Positions 42,283-57,400 of a DNA stretch of 64,000 nt are shown here, in pieces. The stretch lies in contig NZ_SRLC01000001.1 in assembly GCF_004765605.1 (NCBI RefSeq), positions 1,488,001-1,552,000 on the forward strand, in the 5' to 3' direction. A model generated the notes under the pieces. That model searched no databases and was not told the origin of the DNA. It saw only the letters and a program-made list of their open reading frames with translations. Source of the DNA: Hymenobacter aquaticus. Lineage in GTDB: Bacteria > Bacteroidota > Bacteroidia > Cytophagales > Hymenobacteraceae. Both the position numbers and the translations under genes were made by a program. Numbering within the stretch: the first letter of the stretch is position 1; every line of letters starts with the position of its first letter.

Positions 42283-42687
42283 ATGGCCAGCAACCTCGAT
42301 TACCTCGACCCGACCCTGATTCCGCTCGAAGAAAAAGTAAAAGCCTACCTCGAGGCTGAAGAAGACTTGCGCAAAGCCACCGTGGAGGCCAAGTCGCTGC
42401 CCGGCACGGCCGCTACCGAGGCCCAGGCCAATGCCGCCTTCGAGCACCGCCCCGCCACCGGCAGCTTCGACCAGCACGCCGACGAGGTGGAGCAGCGCAT
42501 CCAGAACCTGCGGGACGATTTGGCGCTGCTGCGGCGCGAAATCATCGGTATGCTGCCCACCCGCAACGAGTTTGTGAAAGTAAACCTGGGCTACGGCCCC
42601 AGCCGCGTGGGCGCCTTTGCCGTGGAGCACGGCCCGGCCGACCACGGCAGCAGGGAGCCGCACTACGAGCTGCGCATCGTGCACTAA
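42283..42687 (+). CDS. Small coiled-coil protein of unknown function
   Basis: Protein of 134 residues. The first ~90 residues are charged and heptad-like (EEKVKAYLEAEEDLRKATVEAK, DEVEQRIQNLRDDLALLRREIIGML), suggesting a coiled coil. The C-terminal part (EFVKVNLGYGPSRVGAFAV, EPHYELRIVH) is short and beta-like. No family is recognised. Followed by a strong terminator, divergent from the methyltransferase gene. Confidence 0.7.
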   Translation: MASNLDYLDPTLIPLEEKVKAYLEAEEDLRKATVEAKSLPGTAATEAQANAAFEHRPATGSFDQHADEVEQRIQNLRDDLALLRREIIGMLPTRNEFVKVNLGYGPSRVGAFAVEHGPADHGSREPHYELRIVH

Positions 42688-42704
42688 GTACTGCCTTTAC
42701 CGAT

Positions 42705-42741
42705 AAAAGGCCCCGCGGCGTAATACCGCGGGGCCTTTTTT
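42705..42741 (+). terminator. Intrinsic terminator
   Basis: AAAAGGCCCCGCGG (42705-42718) pairs perfectly with CCGCGGGGCCTTTT, then further T's. Confidence 0.9.
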
Positions 42742-42766
42742 AATTGGGGCCTACCCAACCGGCTAG

Positions 42767-44983
<2,217 letters not shown>

Positions 44984-45018
44984 CCGCCCCGTTCCGCCCC
45001 GGGTTCTGCCCCGGTCGC

Positions 45019-45051
45019 AAGCCCCGCCCGACGCGTTGTCGGGCGGGGCTT
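45019..45051 (+). terminator. Intrinsic terminator after GH97
   Basis: AAGCCCCGCCCGAC (45019-45032) and GTCGGGCGGGGCTT (about 45038-45051) pair perfectly around GCGTT; TATTGTTT follows. Confidence 0.85.
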
Positions 45052-45226
45052 ATTGTTTACGGAGTGCGGCAGCCGGGGCAACCTTCTGGGCGCATTGTCC
45101 GGCTCCGGGCTGGCAAAAGTCGTGACCCGACCTGATGAATGTCATCTTTTGCGCGCCGCGCTTTGCCTAATCTTGCGTTCTGCGGGCCTGGCGGCTCCAG
45201 CTTTTTGTTTTACGCTATTCGCTCCC

Positions 45227-46849
45227 GTGGTGCTGTCCGACTTTCTCTCCTTGCCGCCGCAACCGTCGGCCAACGCGGCGCGGCCGGAAACTTCCGGCGC
45301 GCGGCGGCCGTGGTGGCCCCTGGCCCGGCGGGTAGCGCGCCGCACCCGGCTGCTGAGCTGCTGGGTGCCGCTGCTGCTGGCGCCGCAGTGGTGCAGCCAG
45401 CTCCCCGCCACCCAGCCGCTGGCCGCCACCCTCACCACGGAAAGCACCGCCCCGCAGCCGGACCCGCTGCCCGCCCTGATTCGGGCCTTACTTGATACGA
45501 CGGCAGCGGGCAGCCCGGAGGCTGCCGATGCCCAACTCGGCTTGGCGGCCGGCCCCGACGTGCGCACGTTCTACGGTCAAGACTGCATCCCGGGCTGGCT
45601 GCCCGCGGCTGGCCCCAGCCCCACGGCGGCACTGCGGCTGCTGGCCCGGGCGGCGGAATTTGGGTTGCGCCCCACCGACTACGCCACTCCCCGGCTGCTG
45701 GCCCTACACGACTCCCTGGCGCGGAACACGCCCGGCGCGCCTCCCCGGCTCCGCCAGCAGGCCCGGTTCGACGTGGCCCTGAGCGACGCGGTGCTGCGCT
45801 TCATGCGCGACCTGAGCCGCGGGCGGCTGCGGCCCTACACGGTGTCGGCGGCGGAAAAAGCGGCGGGGCGGCTTTGGCAGCCGGCCCCGGTGCTGCGGGC
45901 CGCGCTGGCGGCGGGCACCGTGCCGGCGGCCATGCTGGCCGGGCAGCCCACGCACCGCGAATACCGCCAGCTGCAGCAGGCCCTGGCCCACTGGCTGGCC
46001 CGGCCGCCGCACCCCGACTCGGCCACTTTTCACCGGGTGCAGTACGAGCACGCGGCCCTGAACCTGGAGCGCTGGCGCTGGAATGTCCTGCCCCCGGATT
46101 CCGACTATGTGCTGATCAACATTCCGGCGTACGAGCTGCTGGTGGTGGCCCACGACTCGGTGGTGCGGCGGCACCGGGTGGTGGTGGGTAAGCCCGAAAC
46201 GCCCACGCCCACGCTCAGCAGCCAGATCCGCTCCTTTACCCTGGCTCCCGACTGGCACGTGCCCCGCTCCATTGCCACCAAGGAGATACTGCCCCACCTA
46301 CGGGACGATGCCGGCTACCTGGCCCGCAACGAGCTGGCCCTCTACGACGCCCGGGGCCGGCAGCTGGACCCCTACTCGGTCGACTGGAGCCGGGTGACGG
46401 CCAAGAACTTTGCGTATTCCATCCGGCAGGGGGCGGGCTGTGAAAACGCGCTGGGCAACGTTGTTTTCCGCTTCGCCAACCCCTACGCCGTGTACCTGCA
46501 CGATACGCCCATGCGCCAGTATTTCGACCGGCCTGACCGGGCCCTGAGCCACGGCTGCATCCGGCTGCAGCACCCGCTGCAACTGGCCGCCTACCTGCTG
46601 CGCCGCGAGGGCCGCCCGGTGCGGCTGCCCAGTGAGGAAGAATGTGCCCGCCAGCCCCGCCCCCGCGACGTACGGCTGCGCCGGCCCCTGCCCCTGCACA
46701 TCCGCTACGCCACCTGCACGGCCGAAAACGGCCACCTGCGCTTCCTGCCCGACATTTACCACCGCGACGAAGCTATTCGCCGGGCGCTGTTCGGGCCCGT
46801 GGGCCGGCCGCGGCCCGTGGCGCAGGGCGGTCAGCCGGCGGCGTTGTGA
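45227..46849 (+). CDS. L,D-transpeptidase (YcbB-like, YkuD domain)
   Basis: Envelope enzyme that forms 3-3 peptidoglycan cross-links or attaches proteins to the wall. A basic segment then LLSCWVPLLLAPQWCSQ serves as a membrane anchor or signal. The central region (EYRQLQQALAHWL, YEHAALNLERWRW, YVLINIPAYELLVV) matches YcbB-type proteins. The YkuD domain runs from SFTLAPDWHVPRSI to SHGCIRLQHP, with the catalytic Cys at about residue 444. The start is uncertain: GTG codons at 45227 and 45230 give a reasonable N-terminus; the open frame reaches a TTG at 45053, beside the GH97 terminator. No peptidoglycan-binding domain is clear. Confidence 0.85.
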   Translation: MVLSDFLSLPPQPSANAARPETSGARRPWWPLARRVARRTRLLSCWVPLLLAPQWCSQLPATQPLAATLTTESTAPQPDPLPALIRALLDTTAAGSPEAADAQLGLAAGPDVRTFYGQDCIPGWLPAAGPSPTAALRLLARAAEFGLRPTDYATPRLLALHDSLARNTPGAPPRLRQQARFDVALSDAVLRFMRDLSRGRLRPYTVSAAEKAAGRLWQPAPVLRAALAAGTVPAAMLAGQPTHREYRQLQQALAHWLARPPHPDSATFHRVQYEHAALNLERWRWNVLPPDSDYVLINIPAYELLVVAHDSVVRRHRVVVGKPETPTPTLSSQIRSFTLAPDWHVPRSIATKEILPHLRDDAGYLARNELALYDARGRQLDPYSVDWSRVTAKNFAYSIRQGAGCENALGNVVFRFANPYAVYLHDTPMRQYFDRPDRALSHGCIRLQHPLQLAAYLLRREGRPVRLPSEEECARQPRPRDVRLRRPLPLHIRYATCTAENGHLRFLPDIYHRDEAIRRALFGPVGRPRPVAQGGQPAAL

Positions 46850-46889
46850 GGGCCGGTAATCTGGGAATGGTCAGGGGGCGGGGCCGGCC

Positions 46890-47219
46890 TCAGCGGGCGG
46901 GCCGGAGCTTACTCAGCAGCAGCGGCCCCAGCGTATTGCCCTCGGGCAGGCCCTGCTGCCGCCACAGCTCCACGCCCTGCTGCACCAGCACCAGGGCGGG
47001 CAGGTTGGTGGGCTGGAAGCTGCGCACCACCACCGGGTGGCTGGCCTCATCGACGCGGAGTACCCGGATGGCCGAGCCCAGTTGCTGCTGCAACGTCGTC
47101 AGGGCCGTGTTGGTGGCCAGCTGGGCCGCTCCGGCCGCTCCCGCTGCCACTGGTAGCAGCACCAGCAGCACCGCCGAATCGGCCGGACGGGAGGACAGAG
47201 GAGCGGCGGAGGTGGTCAT
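46890..47219 (-). CDS. Thioredoxin-like protein lacking the CxxC motif
   Basis: Protein of 109 residues. ALTTLQQQLGSAIRVLRVDEASHPVVVRSFQPTNLPALVLVQQGVELWRQQGLP matches the second half of thioredoxin, including the cis-Pro loop (NLPALVLVQ-x-G), but the position of the CxxC motif has no Cys; there is no Cys in the protein. A redox role is therefore unlikely; a chaperone-like or structural role is possible. ATG 47219 is chosen; an upstream extension to 47333 is less likely. It is convergent with the L,D-transpeptidase gene. Confidence 0.6.
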   Translation of the reverse strand: MTTSAAPLSSRPADSAVLLVLLPVAAGAAGAAQLATNTALTTLQQQLGSAIRVLRVDEASHPVVVRSFQPTNLPALVLVQQGVELWRQQGLPEGNTLGPLLLSKLRPAR

Positions 47220-47395
47220 GACGGCGGGAACGAGAAGGATACTACCATAAAAGTACCGCCTAAGCTCAACCGCCCGCATGATGCGCGTCAGGCCCCCGAT
47301 CTGACTTTTATCAGGTCCTGCTACGGCCCGCAACCGTCAGCCTTTTATCTTGCCCCGGCCTGGCCCCCCTGTTGCGGGCCGTCAACCTTCACGCT

Positions 47396-48983
47396 ATGCT
47401 TCCGGCCTCCCTCTCTTCCGCCCTCCTCGACTTGCTCTACACCCAGGCGCACGAGTTTGTGGGCATATATGACCTCACGCAGGGCTGGTTTACGCAGGTC
47501 AACCAGGCCGGCCTGCGGCTTTTGGGCTACCCGTCGGAGCAGGCTTTCTTCACTGACCCCGTCCGCAACCTGCACGTGACGCCCTGGACGCCGGCCCAGT
47601 GGCAAACCCTGTATACCCGGGCCCGGGAGCAGGGCAAGCAGGAAATAGAGGCCGAGCTCCGGCGCTACACGGGTACGTCGTTCTGGGCCCGGCTCGAACT
47701 TTCCTACTTCGACGCCGACGGGCAGCCATTCTTCCTGGTGCGCCTCACCGAGCAAAGCCGCCTGCAACAGGCCGAGCGGGAGCTGGAGCACAGCGTGCGG
47801 CGCTTTGAGGCCGTCTTTACCAACGCCACCATCGGCATCATCGTCTGCGACCGGCCTGGCACCATCGTATCGGCCAACCAGCTCAGCGGCCAGCTGTTCG
47901 GCTACGCGCCCCAGGAGCTGCTGGGCCACAACATCGACATCCTGGTGCCCCACGCCGCCGGCCGCCACCACGACAAGCTGCGCGAATCCTTCAACGCCCA
48001 CCCCCAGGTGCGCGGCATGGGCCACCACCGCGACCTACAGGCCCGCCGCCAGGACGGCACCGTGTTTCCCGTGGAGGTGAGCCTGAGCTACTTCTACCTC
48101 GACCAGGAGCTCTACGTGGTGGCCTACGTGCTCGACATCACCTTCAAGAAGGAAGCCGAGCGGGAGCTTATTGCCCAGCGCCAGCACGTGGAGCGCCTCA
48201 ATGCCGACCTGGAGCAAAAGGTGGCCGACCGCACCCACGCCCTGCTCAATACCCTGGGCCAGCTGGAGCAGCGCAGCCAGGAGCTAGCCCAGGCCCTGGC
48301 CGCCGAGCAGGAGCTGGGCGAGCTCAAGTCGCGCTTCGTGAGCATGGCCTCCCACGAGTTCCGCACCCCGCTCACGGCCGTGCTGACCTCGGCCACGCTC
48401 ATCGAAAAGTACCCCACCACCGACCAGCAGGACAAGCGCCTGAAGCACTTGCAGCGCATCCGCACCTCCGTCAACCACCTCAACGACATCCTGGAAGAGT
48501 TCCTGTCGGTGGGCCGCATCGAGGAAGGCAAGATCGAAGCCCACCCCACCCCGCTGAACCTGGCCACGCTGCTGGAAGAAACCGTGACCGACGTGCAGGG
48601 CCTGCTCAAAGCCGGGCAGCGCATCGAGCGGCAGCTGCTCTGCCCCGCCCCCGTGCGCCTCGACCCTTCGCTGCTGCGCAAAATCCTGGTTAATTTGCTG
48701 TCCAACGCCATTAAGTACTCCGGCGAGCATTCCCTGGTAACGGTGCAGGCCGACTGCCGCCAGAACCGGCTCACCCTGCGCGTGCAGGACCAGGGCGTCG
48801 GCATTTCCCGCGAAGACCAGGAGCACCTGTTCGAGCGGTTTTTCCGGGCCCGTAATGCCGCCAACGTGCCCGGCACGGGCCTGGGCCTCTACATCATTGC
48901 CCGCTACCTCGACCTGATGGGCGGCACCATTGCCCTGCAGAGCGAGCTGAACCACGGCACCACCGTCACCATCACCATTCCCT

Positions 48984-49006
<23 letters not shown>
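47396..49006 (+). CDS. PAS-domain sensor histidine kinase, cytoplasmic
   Basis: Protein of 536 residues with no membrane segment. Two PAS domains lie at ~15-125 and ~140-255 (ATIGIIVCDRPGTIVSANQLSGQLFGYAPQELLGHNIDILVP). A coiled-coil linker follows. The HisKA phospho-acceptor is His320 in MASHEFRTPLT. The ATPase N-box is LVNLLSNAIKYS, with G1 VQDQGVGIS, F-box ERFFRA and G2 GTGLGLYI. TATCTTG 44 bases before the ATG may be the -7 promoter element. It overlaps the next gene by 23 bases, so they form a pair. The signal is unknown; PAS of this kind often binds haem, flavin or small molecules. Confidence 0.92.
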
Positions 49007-50036
<1,030 letters not shown>

Positions 50037-50072
50037 CACGCCCATCCGGCCGGCCCAAGCCAAACTAGTTTC

Positions 50073-50816
50073 TTGCTTATCAACTATCTACCAACCGAAG
50101 CCACCCTGTTTGCCTGGCTACCGCTGCTGGCCGTGCTGGGCGCCGGCATGCTCTACAGCGTGCGGGCCGGCAAGCTGACCACCGCCGGCGCCCTGACCGG
50201 GGGCCTGCTGGGCGTGACGATATTTCTGGGGGCCGGCTGGTGGGGCGTGGCGCTGCTGAGCCTGTTTTTCGGGCTGGGCTCGGCGGCCTCGGCCTGGAAA
50301 GTAACGGAAAAGCGCCACCTGGGGCTGGCCGAGGAAAACAAAGGCCGGCGCACCGCCGGGCAGGTGCTGGCCAACGCCGGCGTAGCGGCCCTGGCGGGCC
50401 TGCTCAGCTGGCAGCTGCCGCTGCACGCGCCCCTGTTTCAGCTGATGCTGGCCGGGAGCTTCGCGGCCGCCACCGCCGACACGCTCTCCTCGGAACTGGG
50501 CAACGTGTACGGCCGCCGCTACTACAACATCTGGACGCTGCGGCCCGATACCCGGGGGCTGAATGGCGTCGTCAGCCTGGAAGGCACTTTGCTCGGGCTG
50601 GCCGGCTCGGCCCTCCTGGCCCTGGTATACTGCTTGGCGACCAGCCGTTTGCAGCATTTCCTGCTCTTGCTGGTGGCCGGCACCGTGGGCAACCTGGCCG
50701 ACTCGGTGCTGGGAGCCACCGTGGAGCGCCGCCACCTGCTGAGCAACAACGCGGTGAACACCCTGAATACCGCCGTGGGCGCCGGCACGGCGGGCGTGCT
50801 CTACTGGCTGAGCTAA
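50073..50816 (+). CDS. DUF92 (TIGR00297) integral membrane protein
   Basis: Protein of 247 residues with six hydrophobic segments. GKLTTAGALTGGLLGVTIFLGAGWWGVALLSLFFGLGSAAS and, later, ATADTLSSELGNVYGRRYYNIWTLRPDTRGLNGVVSLEGTLLGLAGS are the DUF92 blocks, whose plant member VTE6 is a phytyl-phosphate kinase; bacterial function is not certain. The TTG at 50073 is the only reasonable start. It is 36 bases after the response regulator on the same strand, possibly in its operon. Confidence 0.8.
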   Translation: MLINYLPTEATLFAWLPLLAVLGAGMLYSVRAGKLTTAGALTGGLLGVTIFLGAGWWGVALLSLFFGLGSAASAWKVTEKRHLGLAEENKGRRTAGQVLANAGVAALAGLLSWQLPLHAPLFQLMLAGSFAAATADTLSSELGNVYGRRYYNIWTLRPDTRGLNGVVSLEGTLLGLAGSALLALVYCLATSRLQHFLLLLVAGTVGNLADSVLGATVERRHLLSNNAVNTLNTAVGAGTAGVLYWLS

Positions 50817-50885
50817 GCCCGGCCCGCGAGGCGCCGCCGGCCCCCCGCACACCACTTTTTGAGGCGCGCTTACCCCTTATCCTGA

Positions 50886-51075
50886 GTGCGGACCAAAGTT
50901 TATAGAAACAGATTTTACTATATTAAAATCAATATATATTATGATTGCAGGCCGTCAGAGCACTATTCGCACCTGATTTATTATACTTATTCAAGTCGAT
51001 TGAATTACACTAAAACTATATTAAATATGTCTTTTTTAATTAGATCTTATCGTTTTACCTTGTATAAGCAAACCT
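50886..51075. other. AT-rich block upstream of the giant T9SS genes
   Basis: Sharply A/T-rich against a GC-rich background, with TATATTAAAATCAATATATA-type words and no gene-like frame. It starts ~70 bases after the DUF92 stop. With the GC-rich 350 bases that follow and contain nothing recognised, it makes up the 607-base gap before the CotH-like gene, whose promoter must lie here. Confidence 0.55.
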
Positions 51076-51423
51076 CGTTCCGCCTGTGGGCGGCCGCACC
51101 GGATAGTTACCCGGCCACCGCTACCCCGGTCCGGGCTTCGTGAGTTGAAGACCCCAGTGGTGCCTGCACTATTGCCCGGCTTGAGAACCGTGGCGGTAGA
51201 AAGGCGCGTTGGCAGCCGTGAAACGCAAGAATCACCGTTGCCAGCAGAGCACCCATTACTCCGCCCCTACCCGGCCTGGCAACGGCCGGCTACTCCTTGC
51301 CCCGCCCCGCCCGTTGCCGGCAGTGCAGGCGGCCCGCCCCCACCACCACGACAGCAGTTACGGATGCCCGGCCCAGGCCCGGCATTTTCAAGTGATTTTT
51401 TCCTTGTCCTAACCCCGCCAGTC

Positions 51424-54400
51424 ATGCAAAAAACCCTTACTGTTCTCCTATTGCTCCTGTTGGCACTTGCCGTGCGGGTCACGGGCCAGAATGTAACTTT
51501 CTCGACCACGCGGGGCTTTTACGACGCGCCGTTCCAGCTCACGCTCAGCACCTCGCTGGCGGGCGGCAGCATCCGCTACACCACCGATGGCTCGGCCCCG
51601 AGCAGCACGGCCGGCACCGTCTACGCGGGCCCCATTGCCATTGCCACGACCAGCGTGGTGCGGGCCATTGGCTACAGCGGCACGGCCAGCACGCCGGTAG
51701 CCACGCATTCCTACTTTTTCCTGAACGACGTGGTGCGTCAGCCGGCCACCATTGCCGGCTGGCCCAACCACGACTACGCCGTGGACGCCAGCGGGGCCAC
51801 CGCCACCCACGACTACGAAATGGACCCCGACGTGGTGAATGCGCCGGCCTACAGCGCCGTGGTCAAAACCGGCCTGCTGTCGATTCCGACCATGTCGCTG
51901 GTGCTGAACAAAAACGACTTCTGGGATTTGTACGAGGGCGAATCGACCCACCCCACCTCGGTGGAAATGCTCTACCCGGATGGCACCCGGGAACAGTTCA
52001 ACTGCGACTTGGAGGCCCACAGCCACAACCGCCTGAAACGGTCGTTGAAGCTGGCCTTCAGCACCTCCGTAACGACCAACCTGCTGCGCAAAACGCCCTA
52101 CAACAGCACCGCTGCCGCCACGGCCAACACTTTCAAGGATACCAAGATTGTGCTGCGGGCGGGCAACAACCGCTCCTGGGCCCGCAACTGGAACCCCGAC
52201 CGCACCTGCTACACCCGCGACGAGTGGTACCGGGTGTCGCAGCAGATTATTTCGGGCGAAGGCGGCCGGGGCACCTTCGTGCACCTGTACGTGAACGGCC
52301 TGTACTGGGGCCTCTACAACCCCGTGGAGCGCACCGACGCGGGCATGCTCGCGCAGTACTACGGCGGCAGCACCGGCGACTGGATGGCCCTGGACCACGA
52401 CGGCATCCGGAGCGGCGACCCCACGCGCTTTACCTTCCTGACCACCAACCTCGTGAACCAGGACATGAGCGTGGCGGCCAACTACGCCCAGCTGAAAAGC
52501 TACCTGGATGTGAGCAAGTTCTGCGACTACCTGATTCTGACCTGGATGACGGGTATGACGGACTGGCCCGGCAACAACTTTCACGGGGCCAACCGCAACG
52601 TGCCGCCCGGCCCCTACTGGTACAACGCCTGGGACTGCGAATGGTCGTGGGACGTGACCAACAACTCGAACCTGGGGGCCTGGGTGCACCCCGAGTTCCG
52701 CAACAACACAACCGGCAGCTCGACCATTGCCAGCCTCTGGCACGCGGCCCGGCGCAGCCCGGAGTTTATGCAGCTCTTCGCCGACCGGGTGTACCGCCAC
52801 TGCTTCAACAACGGCGGGCTGACCGATGCCGCCTCCCGGGCCCGCTGGGCCCAGATCAACGACTTCATCAAAACGGCCATCGTGGATGAGTCGGCGCGCT
52901 GGGGCGACGCGCTGAACGACGGCGTGACCCGCACCCGCGACGGGCACTGGACGCCGGAAATCAACCGGGTGGACGGGCTGATGAACGGCAACGTGACGCG
53001 CTTTATCAACGCGCTGGTGGCCCAGGGCTACTACCCCACGCTGGCGGCACCGGGCTTTAGCCAGGAAGGCGGCACGGTGGCCTCGGGCGCGCAGCTCACC
53101 CTGAGCAACCCCAACGGCGCGGGCACCATTTACTACACCACCGACGGCACCGACCCGCGGGCGGCGGGCGGCGCGGCAGCGGCCGGGGCCACAACCTACG
53201 GCGGCCCGTTTGCCCTCACGGGCAGCGTCACGGTGAAAGCCCGGGTGCTGAGCGGCGGCACCTGGAGCCCGCTGCACGAGGCCTCGTTCACGGTATCGGG
53301 CCTGATTTCGGGCTTGTTTATCAACGAGTTTATGGCCAGCAACACCAAGCTGGCCGACGAGTTCGGGGAGTTCGACGACTGGATTGAAATCTACAACGCG
53401 GGCACCCAGCCGGTCAACGTCGGGGGGCTCTATGTGACGGACCTGCTGAGCAACCTCACCAAGTGGCAGATTCCGACCACCAACCCGGCCCTGACCACCA
53501 TTCCGGCCAAGGGCTACCTGGTGCTGTGGGCCGACGGGCAGCCCGCGCAGGGGCCGCTGCACCTGAACCTGAGCTTGAGCAAGGGCGGCGAGGCCATCGG
53601 CCTTTCCCAGCTGATCGGCTCGACGCCCAACCCGCTGGATTCCTACACCTTCCCGGCCCAGACCGACGACGTGTCCACGGGGCGGTTTCCGGACGGCAGC
53701 GCCACGTTCCGCACCTTCGTGGCGGCCACGCCCGGCAGCGCCAACGTGCTGAATTTCAAATCGGGATTGTTCATCAATGAGCTGCTGGCCGTCAACCAGA
53801 ACTCCATTACGGATGAAGCCGGCGAGCATGACCCCTGGATTGAAATCTACAACAACAACGCCGAGGCCGTCAACATCGGGGGGCTGTACGTGACCAACTC
53901 GCTCGGCAGCTACGCCCAGTTCCGCATCCCGACCACCAACGCGGCCCAGACGACCATTCCGGCCAAGGGCTTTCTGCGGCTGTGGGCCGATAATGAGCCG
54001 GCCGAGGGCATCTTGCACCTGGGCTTGGCCCTGAACGCCGGCGGCGGGCAGCTGGGCCTGGCCGACGTGCAGGGGCCCGACGTGTCGGTAATCGACTCGA
54101 CGCGCTACGGGGCGCAGGTGGCCGACGTGTCGCGGGGGCGCTACCCCGATGCCAGCAAGCAGTTCAAGGCCTTTGCCAGCCCCACGCCGGGGGCCACGAA
54201 CACCGTACCGGCCGTGGCGGGCTTGTTTATCAACGAGTTTCTGGCCAGCAACACCAAGTACCCGGACGAGTTTGGGGAGTTCGACGACTGGATTGAGATT
54301 TACAACTCCGGCACCCAGCCCGTGGACATCGGCGGATTTTACATCACCGACGCGCTGAGCAACCCGGCCAAGTACCAGATTCCGACCACCAACCCGGCCC

Positions 54401-57400
54401 AGACGACAATTCCGGCCAAGGGCTTCCTGCTGCTGTGGGCCGACGACCAGGCGTTTCAGGGCGTGCGGCACGTGGGCATCAAGCTCAGCGCCGGCGGGGA
54501 GGCCATCGGCCTGTATCAGCCCAACGGCACGGCCGTGACGACGCTGGACACCTACACGTTCGGGGCCCAGACGGAGGACGTGTCGGTGGGCCGGCAGACG
54601 GATGGGGCCGCCAGCTTCGTGAGCTTCACCCAGCCTACGCCCAATGCCAGCAACAACGGCACCCCGCCCAACCCGGCCCCCACCGCCAACGCCGGCCCCG
54701 ACCAGACCCTCACGCTGCCGGTCAGCAGCGCCGCGCTGGCCGGCTCGGGCACCGACGACGGCACCATTACGGGCTACACCTGGAGCCTGGTCAGCGGCCC
54801 GTCGACGCCCGTGTTCAGCCCCGACAACCTGGTGGCCGGCCCGACCATCAGCGGCCTGGTAGCCGGCACCTACACGTTGGCGCTGGTCGTGAAAGACAAC
54901 CTGAACGCGCTGAGTGCGCCCGACCAGGTGGTGATTACCGTGAATCCGGCGGTCAGCGGCCCGGCGGTGAGCAGCTTCACCTTGGTCAACGCTGACACCG
55001 ATACCGACATTCAGCCCCTCACGGCCGGGGAGACGCTGAATCTGGCCACCTTGCCGACCCGCAACCTGAACGTGCGGGCCAACACCAGCCCGGCTACCGT
55101 GGGTAGCGTGGTCTTTGCCCTGACCGGGGCGCAGACTCAAAACCAGACGGAAAGCGTGGCCCCGTATGCCTTGTTCAGCGACGCGGGCGGTGACTATGCC
55201 CCCTGGACCCCGCCGGTAGGCAATTATTCTCTAACAGCCCGGCCCTACTCGGCCGCCAGCGGCGGGGGCACAGCCGGTACGGCCCTGACCATCAGCTTCT
55301 CGGTCACCGATGCCACGGCCCCAGGCCCCTTCACCCTGACGACTTCCACCGTGGGCAGCGGCACGGTAACGAAGAACCCGAATGCGGCTTCCTATGCCGC
55401 AGGCACGGTGGTGACACTCACAGCCACGCCGGCCGCCGGGCAGCAGTTCGCCGGCTGGAGCGGCGACGCCAGCGGGACGACCAACCCGCTGAGCGTGACT
55501 ATGTCGGCCAATAAGAGCATTACCGCCACCTTCACCGCCATTCCGGCCGGACAATCGGTGGCTAGCTTCACCTTGGTCAACGCCGATACCGACACCGACA
55601 TTCAGCCCCTAACGGCGGGGGCAACCTTGAATCTGGCCACGCTACCCACCCGCAACCTGAACGTGCGGGCCAACACCAGCCCGGCCACCGTGGGCAGCGT
55701 CGTCTTCGCTCTGAGCGGAGCGCAAACCCAGAACCAGACGGAAAGTGTAGCGCCCTACGCCCTGTTTAGTGACGCCGGCGGCGACTACAACCCCTGGACG
55801 CCCGCCGTGGGCAGCTACTCGCTCACGGCCCGGCCCTACTCGGCCGCCAGCGGCGGGGGCACGGCCGGCACCGCGTTGACCATCAGCTTCTCGGTCACCG
55901 ATGCCACCGCTCCCGGGCCCTTCACCCTGACCACCGCGGTGGTCGGCAGCGGCTCCGTCACCAAGAATCCGAATGCGGCTTCCTACGCCAGTGGCACGAT
56001 AGTGAGCCTGACGGCCACGCCCGCTACGGGCTACACCTTCTCGGGCTGGAGCGGCGACGCCACCGGGACGACCAACCCGTTGTCGGTGACCATGTCGGCC
56101 AATAAGAGCATCACCGCTACGTTCACGGCCATTCCGGCCGGGCAGTCGGTGGCTAGCTTTACGTTGGTCAACGCCGATACCGACCAGGATATTCAGACCC
56201 TGACGGCCGGGGCCGTGCTCAACCTGGCCGCGCTGCCCACGCGCAACCTGAACGTGCGGGCCAACACCAGCCCGGCCACCGTGGGCAGCGTCGTCTTCGC
56301 TCTGACCGGGGCCCAAACCCAGAACCAGACGGAAAGTGTAGCGCCCTACGCCCTATTTAGCGACGCCGGCGGCGACTACAACCCCTGGACGCCGGCCGTG
56401 GGCAGCTACTCGCTCACGGCCCGGCCCTACTCGGCCGCCAGCGGCGGGGGCACGGCCGGTACGCCCCTGACCATCAGCTTCTCGGTCACCGATGCCTCCG
56501 CCCCGGGCCCCTTCACCCTGACGACTTCCACCGTGGGCAGCGGTACGGTGACAAAGAACCCGAATGCAGCTTCCTACGCCAGCGGCACGGTGGTGAGTTT
56601 GACGGCCACGCCGGCCGCGGGCTACACCTTCTCGGGGTGGAGTGGGGACGCCAGCGGGACGGCCAACCCGCTGAGCGTGACTATGTCGGCTAACAAGACC
56701 ATTACCGCCACCTTCACCGCTGTTCCCGCCGGGCAGGCGGTGGCTAGCTTCACCTTGGTCAATGCCGATACCGACCAGGATATCCAGACCCTCACCACTG
56801 GGGCGACCTTGAACCTGGCCACCTTGCCGACCCGCAACCTGAACGTGCGGGCCAACACCAGCCCGGCCACCGTGGGCAGCGTGGTCTTTGCCCTGAGTGG
56901 GACCCAGACGCGTAGCCAGACGGAAAGTGTGGCCCCCTACGCCCTGTTTGGCGACAATGGCGCGGGTGACTACACGGCCTGGACGCCGGCGGTGGGCAGC
57001 TACTCCCTGACGGGCACTCCCTACAGCGGGGCCGGCGGGGGCGGCACGGCCGGCGCGGCCCTGACCGTTGGCTTCAGCGTCATCAACCAGGTGACGGGCG
57101 CCAAGGCGGCCCCTACCGCTACGGCGGCCCCGGTGCGACTGGCGGCCAGCACGCTGCAGGTATACCCCAACCCAACTGCTACCGGCCGGTTTACCGTGTT
57201 GCTGCCCGACCTTCTGCAGCGGGAGCTGAGCTACACGCTGACAACCGAAGCGGGCACCCTGCTGGCCCGCGGCAAGTGCGCCCCGGCCGGGCCGGCCACC
57301 CGGCTCACGTTCGACTTTTCTGCCCAGATGCCCACGGCTGGCGTCTACTATCTGCACCTGGCAAACAAGCAGGCCACCGTGGTCCTGAAGCTGGAACGGC

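Noticed and set aside
51448-55140. 1230-codon antisense frame opposite the CotH-like gene
   Set aside because: Long shadow frame of GC-rich coding sequence; composition is Gly/Arg/Val-rich with no domain.
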